A stretch of DNA of 5,216 nucleotides from an uncultured Clostridia bacterium (GTDB lineage: Bacteria > Bacillota > Clostridia > Oscillospirales > Ruminococcaceae). The translations under genes were made by a program, and so were the position numbers. The stretch is from positions 1 to 5,216 of the forward strand of contig CAMNVW010000120.1 in assembly GCA_946563605.1 (NCBI GenBank), read 5' to 3'. Of this stretch, positions 1-5,216 are shown piece by piece. Position 1 is the first letter of the stretch; the number at the start of each line of letters is the position of its first letter. Below the pieces are notes generated by a model. That model worked only from the letters and a program-made list of their open reading frames with translations. It was not told the DNA's origin and searched no databases.

Positions 1-2760
1 GGCGGTTTCCATCGGATAGAATCCCAGTACCTTGATCGTCGCAATCTCTCGAATACGCTCGGTGATATTGATGTTGGTGAGGTTATAAAGCACGATGAAC
101 GCCAGCGACCCTGCACAGACAATAATCAGCAAAACAATGTAGTTCAAGCTGGTCATCATGCTGTCGAATTTTTCAATCGAGTCCGCATTCACCGAAACGC
201 TGCTCATCGCGTCGAAGTTCATCAGGCGCGTCAGAAGAATATGCTCATCCGTAACATTGTCCGTCTTGATATAGATGGTACGGTAGTTGACCTCTTCTCC
301 GGTTTGGTTCTGCCAGCTTTCCGGCGAGAGATACAGATAAGTTGCAAGGAAGTTTTCGTTGAGTCCAGTGATCCGCAGTTCCAGCTCATGTCCGTCCTCA
401 TCCGTCAAGGTGATTCTGTCCCCCAGCTCGATTCCGTTTCTGCGCGCAAACTCGCTGTTCAGAATTGCTTCCCCTTCTTTTGGATAAGCCAGCGGCTTGC
501 CGCTCTCCGTGTGGAGATTCCAGTAATCCGCAACCTGCGCCGTATTTTCCGGTATCACCAATGTTACCGACTTTCTGCTGCCATCTGCGAAATTAACGTC
601 CATCGAAGATTCTGCCGATCTGGTAAATCCGTTGGATTCTTCGCGGAGATATTTCTCAATCTCTTCCCATTCGCTTTGGTCATAATCCTCTTTCATCAGT
701 GCGCTCATACCGTAGGTTTGTATCTGTCCGAACTGCTGTCCGGCAATATTCGCAATCGAATCCTTTACGCCAAAACCTGTCACCAGCAGCGCTGTACAGC
801 CGCCGATACCGACGACCATCATGAAAAATCTCTTTTTATAGCGCAGCACATTTCGGATGGAAACTTTGATCAGGAAAGAGAACTGATTCCACAAAACAGG
901 GATCCTTTCGAGCAAAATCCTCTTTCCGGCTTTTGGTGCTTTAGGTCGAATCAGCTGGGCAGGCACGCTTGCAAGCTCATACCGACAGCTGAAATAGGTC
1001 GTTCCCATCGAGCATAGCATCGCCGCCGCCATCGAAAACAATCCCAGCTTCAAATCAAAGACAAAGAGCAGTCCAGCCATATTGTACATCATTCCGTACG
1101 CCATCCAAATGACCGCCGGAAAGATAACAGAACCGCCGAAAAATCCCAGCAGACAGCCGATTCCCGCCGCACTGCCCGAATAGAACAGATATTTTCCCAT
1201 GATGGTGCTTTCACTGTAACCCAACGCTTTCAGCACACCGATTTGCGTGCGCTGTTCCTCCACCATACGGTTCATGGTTGTAACGCAGACCAGCGCCGCT
1301 ACCAGGAAGAAGAAAATCGGGAACACGTTCGCAATTCCGTCTACAATGGACGAGTCGCTGTCAAAGCTCGCGTAGCCAATGTTGGTGTTTCTGCCCAGCA
1401 CATAAACGTCAGGGCTTTTCAGATCATCAATTTCATCCTGCGCTTCGTCCAGGTCTTTCTTGGCGTCATGGGTGCTGTCCTCCAGCTCCCACATTCCCTG
1501 CTGATATTCCCGATAGCCCTTATCATATTCGCGCTGTGCCGCGTCAAGCTGCATTTTGGAATCCTGTAACTGCAATTCCTGCTGTGCAAGTTCCGCCTTT
1601 TTCTGCTCAAGCTGCACAAGTCCCTCTTCGATTTGCGCAATCCCCATGTTCAGTTCCGTAAGATTCGCTTGCAGCTGCTGTTGCTGCAAAAAAGCTGACG
1701 CGGACTGCTCCGCATTTTGTTTTGCCGCAGCGAGTGCATCCAATCCTAAAAGCACCTGTTGTTTCTTGGAAATCAAATCATTTTTCTGCTGCTGCAGCGA
1801 CTGTTCCTGCGTTTGAAGCTGATTTTTTCCTTCCATCAGCTTGGTTTGACCGTCTTGCAGTTCCATGCGTCCGCTATCGATTTCTGTTTTAGCTCTGTCC
1901 AACTGGGTTTTCGCCGCAATCAGCTCCAATTCGCCCTTTTTCGTTTCACTGGAAAGCTGCTCACGCGCGCTGGAAATTTCTTCCTCCCCCTCCGCTTTCA
2001 GGCGGTTATAACGTTCATCCGCCTTTTGCTGTGCAAAATCCTCCAGCCAGTCCTTCTGCGCATCAATCGCATCGTCGTATTCGTCGGTATAGATTTTCGC
2101 ACCGAAGGTATTCAGCCGCAAAAAGATTTCGGTATCGTAGTCGCAGTCGAACGCTTCCTTCGGCACCAGCATAAATCCTCTGATGGTACCATTGCCAAGC
2201 GAAGTGGTTCCACGCTCATAGTTTGCATAGTACGGGGACTTTACAATACCGACCACACGAAAGGTCTTTTGCGCAAACATTTCGTCTGTATCCTCGTTAT
2301 TGTTATCCGACAGAGTGATCGTCTGACCGACCATATTTTTTCCATACGCCAGCGAATCCAGCACGCACTCGGATGCGTTCTTCGGCATCCTGCCGTAGAC
2401 AACAACCGGTATATTTTGATTATCCAACAGGCTGTGAACCTTCATCGCGCTTTCCTTGCCCTGTGCATCCACGATCAGCGCGTCTGTTGAAATCGCCCCC
2501 TGTGCATCAAGCACCTTTTCCCGTCTGGAAAGCTGCCTTGCGGTGTCGGTATCAAAACCCACCGTGGACAGCAGCCGCATATCGAACAGATTTGTGTCAT
2601 CAAAATATTGCTGAGCGCTTTTGACCATCGCGCTTTTGGTAACCTTCAACCCTGCAAACAATCCGACACCAAGCGCCACAATCGCCATGATGGCAACATA
2701 TCTGCCAAAACTCTGCCTGATTTCGCGCAGGGTCGTTTTTCTCATGGAAGATCCCATCAT
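1..2760 (-). CDS. FtsX/MacB-type ABC transporter permease with long extracellular coiled coil (C-terminus beyond window)
   Basis: This is the membrane subunit of an ABC machine of the FtsX/MacB (COG0577-like) superfamily. I read 920 codons without a stop; the frame runs off the left edge, and relatives of this architecture are roughly 1,100 residues or more, so perhaps 200 are missing. Visible order: a first membrane helix (about residues 21-39, after the typical start MRKTTLREIRQSFGRY); a MacB-like extracellular domain (about 50-220, with VVGIVKSPYY and RGTTSLGNG); a Gln/Glu/Lys-rich coiled coil (about 228-446); an FtsX module (about 478-595, three helices, with EEQRTQIGVLKALGYS after the first); a further helix (about 645-663); a second extracellular domain (about 680-850); and the start of a second FtsX module (about 871 on, with NITERIREIATIKVLGF). 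It follows its ATPase by 31 nt and is surely co-transcribed with it. Two adjacent ATGs (2760 and 2757) follow AAGGGG; either may be the start. Substrate unknown. An exporter, or a mechanotransmitter acting on an envelope protein, are both possible. Confidence 0.93.
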   Translation of the reverse strand, partial: MMGSSMRKTTLREIRQSFGRYVAIMAIVALGVGLFAGLKVTKSAMVKSAQQYFDDTNLFDMRLLSTVGFDTDTARQLSRREKVLDAQGAISTDALIVDAQGKESAMKVHSLLDNQNIPVVVYGRMPKNASECVLDSLAYGKNMVGQTITLSDNNNEDTDEMFAQKTFRVVGIVKSPYYANYERGTTSLGNGTIRGFMLVPKEAFDCDYDTEIFLRLNTFGAKIYTDEYDDAIDAQKDWLEDFAQQKADERYNRLKAEGEEEISSAREQLSSETKKGELELIAAKTQLDRAKTEIDSGRMELQDGQTKLMEGKNQLQTQEQSLQQQKNDLISKKQQVLLGLDALAAAKQNAEQSASAFLQQQQLQANLTELNMGIAQIEEGLVQLEQKKAELAQQELQLQDSKMQLDAAQREYDKGYREYQQGMWELEDSTHDAKKDLDEAQDEIDDLKSPDVYVLGRNTNIGYASFDSDSSIVDGIANVFPIFFFLVAALVCVTTMNRMVEEQRTQIGVLKALGYSESTIMGKYLFYSGSAAGIGCLLGFFGGSVIFPAVIWMAYGMMYNMAGLLFVFDLKLGLFSMAAAMLCSMGTTYFSCRYELASVPAQLIRPKAPKAGKRILLERIPVLWNQFSFLIKVSIRNVLRYKKRFFMMVVGIGGCTALLVTGFGVKDSIANIAGQQFGQIQTYGMSALMKEDYDQSEWEEIEKYLREESNGFTRSAESSMDVNFADGSRKSVTLVIPENTAQVADYWNLHTESGKPLAYPKEGEAILNSEFARRNGIELGDRITLTDEDGHELELRITGLNENFLATYLYLSPESWQNQTGEEVNYRTIYIKTDNVTDEHILLTRLMNFDAMSSVSVNADSIEKFDSMMTSLNYIVLLIIVCAGSLAFIVLYNLTNINITERIREIATIKVLGFYPMETA

Positions 2761-2764
2761 CTCA

Positions 2765-2770
2765 CCCCTT
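2765..2770 (-). promoter_or_regulatory. Ribosome binding site of the permease gene
   Basis: On the minus strand AAGGGG lies 4 nt before the ATG at 2760 and 7 nt before the ATG at 2757. The spacing slightly favours the second ATG, so the start is uncertain by one codon. Confidence 0.6.
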
Positions 2771-2791
2771 CATTCCCATGTTCCGGCTGCA

Positions 2792-3493
2792 TTACCATTC
2801 AATCTCTTCCACCGGCGTGACATGAGGATTCATAATTTCGCTGGCGACCGTACCGCTCTTCACCGTAATAATACGGTCTGCCATCGCGGTAATTGCCTGG
2901 TTGTGGGTGATGACGATAACTGTTACGCCGCTTTGCCGGCAGGTATCCTGAAGCAACTTCAAAACCGCTTTACCGGTATTGTAGTCCAGCGCACCGGTCG
3001 GCTCGTCGCACAGCAGCAGCTTTGGATTTTTTGCAAGCGCTCTTGCAATCGCCACCCTCTGCTGCTCACCGCCAGAAAGCTGCGCCGGAAAATTTCCCAT
3101 CCTGTCTTTAAGCCCGACCGCCTCCAAAACCTGAGCCGCCGGCAGTGGATTTTTGCAAATCTGCGCTGCAAGCTCCACATTTTCCAGCGCAGTCAGATTC
3201 TGCACCAGATTATAAAACTGGAAAACAAATCCAATGTCATGGCGGCGGTATGCGGTCAGTTGGCGCTGCGTATAGGAGGAAATCTCCTTTCCGTCCAGCA
3301 GAACCGATCCCTCTGTCAGCGTGTCCATGCCGCCGAGAATGTTAAGAATGGTTGTTTTGCCTGCTCCCGATGCACCGACGATCACACAAAACTCCCCCTG
3401 CTCCACCTGGAAGTTGACATCCTTAAGCGCGTCAATGGTCACTTCTCCCATATGATATGATTTTTTGACCTGATGAAATTCTACAAACGCCAT
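2792..3493 (-). CDS. ABC transporter ATP-binding protein (MacB/LolD-type)
   Basis: This cytoplasmic ATPase is 233 residues long, the normal size for the MacB/LolD/FtsE-like group that partners FtsX-type permeases. All nucleotide-binding motifs are present: Walker A GASGAGKTT at residues 40-48, Q-loop glutamine at 92 (GFVFQFYNL), signature LSGGEQQR at 139-146, Walker B LLLCDEP at 159-165 with catalytic Glu164, D-loop GALD at 167-170 and switch His197 (VITHN). It should be fully active and dimerise to drive the permease encoded 31 nt downstream; no second ATPase gene is visible. The ATG at 3493 is chosen because GGAGG lies 7 nt upstream and the protein starts in the family's usual way (VEFHQVKKSY). 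It is the first gene of its unit, with a promoter at 3569-3596 and possible operators around it. The transported substrate or mechanical partner cannot be inferred from the ATPase. Confidence 0.97.
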   Translation of the reverse strand: MAFVEFHQVKKSYHMGEVTIDALKDVNFQVEQGEFCVIVGASGAGKTTILNILGGMDTLTEGSVLLDGKEISSYTQRQLTAYRRHDIGFVFQFYNLVQNLTALENVELAAQICKNPLPAAQVLEAVGLKDRMGNFPAQLSGGEQQRVAIARALAKNPKLLLCDEPTGALDYNTGKAVLKLLQDTCRQSGVTVIVITHNQAITAMADRIITVKSGTVASEIMNPHVTPVEEIEW

Positions 3494-3497
3494 TCAT

Positions 3498-3507
3498 CTT
3501 CCTCCCT
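3498..3507 (-). promoter_or_regulatory. Strong ribosome binding site of the ATPase gene
   Basis: The minus strand reads AGGGAGGAAG here, with its GGAGG core at 3501-3505 and 7 nt to the ATG at 3493. This near-ideal Shine-Dalgarno fixes the ATPase start. Confidence 0.85.
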
Positions 3508-3529
3508 GCCTTGTCAAATTCCCGTTTAT

Positions 3530-3545
3530 TTGGTTCTGCAACCAA
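3530..3545. promoter_or_regulatory. Palindrome TTGGTT-N4-AACCAA, possible downstream operator
   Basis: TTGGTT (3530-3535) and AACCAA (3540-3545) form a perfect 6-bp inverted repeat around CTGC. It lies downstream of the predicted transcription start of the ABC unit, at about +17 to +32, and some 37 nt before the ATPase start codon. The same half-site pattern and spacing recur at 3589-3604 over the -35 region. This suits binding of a dimeric repressor (TetR- or MarR-like, inferred). It is too short and lacks a T-run, so it is not a terminator. No regulator gene is in the window. Confidence 0.5.
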
Positions 3546-3568
3546 TGTATCAAACAGCTTAATATTAT

Positions 3569-3596
3569 ATTATACCACTGAAAACAAATTGGTAAA
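3569..3596 (-). promoter_or_regulatory. Predicted sigma-A-type promoter of the ABC ATPase-permease unit, extended -10
   Basis: Read on the minus strand, -35 TTTACC (3596-3591, four of six consensus bases) is followed by a 16-nt spacer and a perfect -10 TATAAT (3574-3569). TG one base before the -10 (TGGTATAAT) makes it an extended -10 promoter. A second overlapping TATAAT occupies 3569-3564. Transcription would start near 3562, giving a leader of about 69 nt before the ATPase. The surroundings (about 3560-3655) are markedly AT-rich compared with the coding sequence. Confidence 0.7.
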
Positions 3597-3607
3597 TATA
3601 CTAATTT
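3586..3607. promoter_or_regulatory. Imperfect palindrome overlapping the -35 element, possible operator
   Basis: AAATTGGTA (3586-3594) and TACTAATTT (3599-3607) form a 9-bp inverted repeat with one mismatch around a 4-nt spacer (AATA). The inner core TTGGTA-N4-TACTAA matches the architecture of the palindrome at 3530-3545. It covers the predicted -35 hexamer, so a protein bound here would be expected to block RNA polymerase. The AT-rich setting raises the chance of accidental symmetry, but the shared core argues against it. Confidence 0.5.
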
Positions 3608-3653
3608 TATACTTTATTAAATATTTTATAAATCTTTACCTTCCCTTGATCAT

Positions 3654-3699
3654 AAAAAAATCCCACCTGAAAAGTTCTGCCCTTTTCAGGTGGGATTTT
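3654..3699 (-). terminator. Intrinsic terminator of the transglutaminase-peptidase unit
   Basis: Positions 3657-3674 pair perfectly with 3682-3699, giving an 18-bp stem with a 7-nt loop; the core is CCCACCTGAAAAG with its complement. On the minus strand it begins 4 nt after the peptidase stop codon and ends in a run of seven T (complement of A at 3654-3660, overlapping the stem base). On the plus strand the stem is followed by only TTTT within the stem and then C, so the main direction is minus. It separates the peptidase unit from the ABC unit, which has its own promoter. Confidence 0.93.
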
Positions 3700-3703
3700 C
3701 GAC

Positions 3704-4768
3704 TTATTTTAAAATCTCGTGCACAGTATCCTGTTCCAGCCAGTCCGCAAGGCTGTTGATATGGTGTCCGTCAAAGCCGGTGACTGCTTTTGCACAGTAC
3801 ATACTGTCCAGAACTGCTTCCTCCGCACATTCTGCAACCGCGCGGAAAGCCAGATCAATCTTTCCTTCAGGAATGACCCGCATCGCGCAGACGTGCTGTT
3901 CATTGCTGGCAGTGCGGTGAGCGGTGGAAAAGCCAATCATAATTTCACCGCTGCCATGACCGACATAGCTTCCCAAACGCGCCAAGCCAACGCTCGCGCG
4001 TTTAATGATTCTGCCCAGTTGACGCTCGCTGACCGGCAGGTCGGTGCCGATGACCATAATGATGCTGCCTTTGTCCGACTCGCCCTTCGGTGCGCTGGCA
4101 AGCTGTGCAATCGTTTTACCGACATTTTTTCCGTCGATGGTAAGATCCGCAAGTCTGCCGTGATTCGACTGCACCAGAATCCCAATAGTATACTCTTTTC
4201 CGTCGATTTCGATGATGCGGGAAGCCGAACCAATGCCGCCTTTTAATCCGTGACAGATCGTTCCTTTGCCTGCGCCGACATCACCAAGCTGAAAATCCTC
4301 ACACGCACAGTCAATCGCATGGAACAAATGCTCCTCGCGGACAGCCCGATGGCAAATATCGTTTAAGTGGCTGTCATTGCACTCCGCTACCACGGTATTG
4401 ATGCTTTTGAGCGGAACCTGTTCCTTTTCACAGCGCTGGACCATATATTCCACCAGTGCGTCCTGCATCAGTCCCACGTTGAGGGTATTGGTCAGGACAA
4501 TCGGCGTTTCCAGATTGCCCAGCTCCTGCACCTGCACCAAGCCTGTGGTTTTTCCGAAACCGTTCCACACAAAGCCGGACGCCAGCATTTTATTTGCAAA
4601 GATATTGTCCTGACACGGCATCACAACGGTAACACCCGTTTTATGCGCATCGGTGTCGATGGTGCAGTGTCCGACCGTCACACCCTTGACATCGGTAATT
4701 TTATTATATTTTCCGGTCGGCAGTTCTCCGACTGAAATACCATATTCCCTGATTCGTTTCTGCGTCAT
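3704..4768 (-). CDS. P1 family peptidase (DmpA-like, family S58, self-processing aminopeptidase/esterase)
   Basis: This 354-residue protein belongs to the DmpA/BapA group of N-terminal nucleophile hydrolases (MEROPS S58). Known members remove N-terminal residues from short, sometimes D- or beta-amino-acid, peptides and amides. Visible hallmarks: the N-terminal block ITDVKGVTVGH (24-34); TNTLNVG (93-99); ECNDSHLNDI (129-138); GDVGAGKGT (162-170); SNHG with Asn202, matching the oxyanion-hole Asn of DmpA; DKGSIIMVIGTD with Gly234-Ser235; and GHGSGEIMIGFST with Ser273. In DmpA the chain cleaves itself at the equivalent Gly-Ser, and the new N-terminal Ser is the nucleophile; here that would give chains of 234 and 120 residues. 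No signal peptide is seen and the protein has many cysteines, so it is probably cytoplasmic. The gene follows the transglutaminase-like gene by 34 nt and is followed at once by a terminator. Substrate unknown. Confidence 0.95.
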   Translation of the reverse strand: MTQKRIREYGISVGELPTGKYNKITDVKGVTVGHCTIDTDAHKTGVTVVMPCQDNIFANKMLASGFVWNGFGKTTGLVQVQELGNLETPIVLTNTLNVGLMQDALVEYMVQRCEKEQVPLKSINTVVAECNDSHLNDICHRAVREEHLFHAIDCACEDFQLGDVGAGKGTICHGLKGGIGSASRIIEIDGKEYTIGILVQSNHGRLADLTIDGKNVGKTIAQLASAPKGESDKGSIIMVIGTDLPVSERQLGRIIKRASVGLARLGSYVGHGSGEIMIGFSTAHRTASNEQHVCAMRVIPEGKIDLAFRAVAECAEEAVLDSMYCAKAVTGFDGHHINSLADWLEQDTVHEILK

Positions 4769-4774
4769 TTGTCA

Positions 4775-4784
4775 CCCTTCTTCT
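4775..4784 (-). promoter_or_regulatory. Ribosome binding site of the P1 peptidase gene
   Basis: The minus strand reads GAAGAAGGG, with AAGGG ending 6 nt before the ATG at 4768. No promoter or terminator is evident in the 34-nt gap 4769-4802, which supports co-transcription with the preceding gene. Confidence 0.65.
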
Positions 4785-4802
4785 TTGTCAAGCTTACTCT
4801 AA

Positions 4803-5216
4803 TTATTTTTTCGTACTGCTCTTGCGTTTAATAACAACCCGTTTTTTCGGCTGTTCCTGCTGTTTCGATGTATTTTCCTTTGTACTGCTGTTTTTCTGCA
4901 CATAGGATTTTTCTGACAGAACGCCCGGCGCGCTGTTATCCTCCACCCGATACCCTTTGGTATACTGTTTTCCCGCAAGGAAATACGGTGAATCGCTCGC
5001 GCGGTTGTTTCCATCGTCCAAAGTAACGTCCACCTGATAATATTCTCCGTCCAGATAAACATAGTTCCATGCGTGCGGCTCGTTGTATTGTCCGGTCACG
5101 ACCCAGCATGGGATCTGTGCCTTGTCGCAGAGCATTTTAAAAGCGAAAGCATATCCCTGACAGACCGCTTTGCCCTCCATCAACGCTCCATACGCATGGT
5201 ATGACTTCGGATAATG
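4803..5216 (-). CDS. Transglutaminase-like domain protein, C-terminal part (N-terminus beyond window)
   Basis: The last 137 residues are visible; the frame is open to the right edge, so the start lies outside and the internal TTG at 5183 is not a real start. The fragment begins HYPKSYHAYGALMEGKAVCQGYA, the usual nucleophile block of bacterial transglutaminase-like (papain-fold) domains, with the catalytic Cys codon at 5160-5162. The other triad members follow in order: His in EPHAWNYV (codon 5073-5075) and Asp in YYQVDVTLDD (codon 5028-5030), so the domain looks active. Family members can be proteases, amidases or cross-linking enzymes, and in Gram-positives many are secreted or surface proteins; location cannot be judged without the N-terminus. 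After the domain comes a linker and a strongly basic Ser/Thr/Lys/Gln tail (11 Lys/Arg in the last 31 residues). It is the upstream neighbour of the P1 peptidase, 34 nt away. Confidence 0.92.
   Translation of the reverse strand, partial: HYPKSYHAYGALMEGKAVCQGYAFAFKMLCDKAQIPCWVVTGQYNEPHAWNYVYLDGEYYQVDVTLDDGNNRASDSPYFLAGKQYTKGYRVEDNSAPGVLSEKSYVQKNSSTKENTSKQQEQPKKRVVIKRKSSTKK

Noticed and set aside
241..1017. Plus-strand open frame of 258 codons
   Set aside because: It is antisense to the permease, which reads continuously with clear FtsX and MacB motifs. Its own translation resembles no family I know and has no convincing ribosome binding site.
1759..2490. Plus-strand open frame of 243 codons, and the Cys/Ser-rich frame at 1556-1816
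   Set aside because: Both lie opposite the permease coiled-coil region. The Cys/Ser/Phe-rich composition is what results from reading Gln/Leu/Glu codons on the opposite strand.
2621..3460. Plus-strand open frame of 279 codons
   Set aside because: It is antisense to the complete ABC ATPase with all motifs in order; no recognisable domain in its translation.
3512..3517. Perfect TTGACA on the minus strand, as a -35 element
   Set aside because: It lies only about 20 nt before the ATPase start codon and overlaps no suitable -10; a promoter here would start inside the gene.
3511..3759. Small plus-strand frame across the intergenic region
   Set aside because: It spans the promoter, operator-like palindromes and terminator hairpin, has low-complexity AT-driven content and no good ribosome binding site.
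3719..4246. Plus-strand open frames opposite the P1 peptidase (3719-4246, 4367-4735)
   Set aside because: They are shadows of a full-length, well-conserved peptidase gene on the minus strand.
5181..5183. TTG at 5183 as the start of the transglutaminase-like gene
   Set aside because: The frame stays open upstream to the window edge and already encodes the conserved HAYGAL block before the TTG, so the gene starts beyond the window.

Overview
The window looks like chromosomal DNA from a Gram-positive anaerobe of the class Clostridia, possibly a Ruminococcaceae/Oscillospiraceae-type gut bacterium. This is inferred from four things: moderate base composition (about half GC by eye), strong GGAGG-type ribosome binding sites, an extended -10 promoter in an AT-rich gap, and the protein families present (a very long FtsX-type permease with an extracellular coiled coil, a P1-family peptidase and a small transglutaminase-like protein). 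The genus cannot be fixed from the sequence.

All four recognisable genes lie on the minus strand, so the window is read from right to left. They form two transcription units. Unit 1 (right, from beyond 5216 to 3704) starts with a transglutaminase-like protein whose N-terminus lies outside the window. A 34-nt gap separates it from a complete DmpA/P1-family peptidase, and an almost textbook intrinsic terminator (3654-3699) follows. Unit 2 (left, 3493 to beyond 1) starts at a good promoter near 3569-3596. It encodes an ABC ATPase and, 31 nt further on, a giant FtsX/MacB-type permease of which 920 codons are visible before the window ends. The plus strand carries several long open frames, but they are antisense shadows of these genes.

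The ATPase and permease should form one membrane machine: the ATPase hydrolyses ATP in the cytoplasm and the permease passes the movement to an outward-facing coiled-coil stalk and two MacB-like extracellular domains. Its substrate or partner cannot be read from the sequence. The transglutaminase-like protein and the peptidase are probably co-transcribed, but their joint function is unknown.

The most interesting non-coding signal is in the 210-bp gap 3494-3703. Two copies of the same palindromic architecture, TTGGTW-N4-WACYAA, sit about 59 bp apart. One overlaps the -35 element of the ABC promoter and the other lies in the early transcribed region. This looks like a dual operator for an unseen dimeric repressor. 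I found no mobile element, CRISPR array, tRNA, rRNA or clear new defence-type system.
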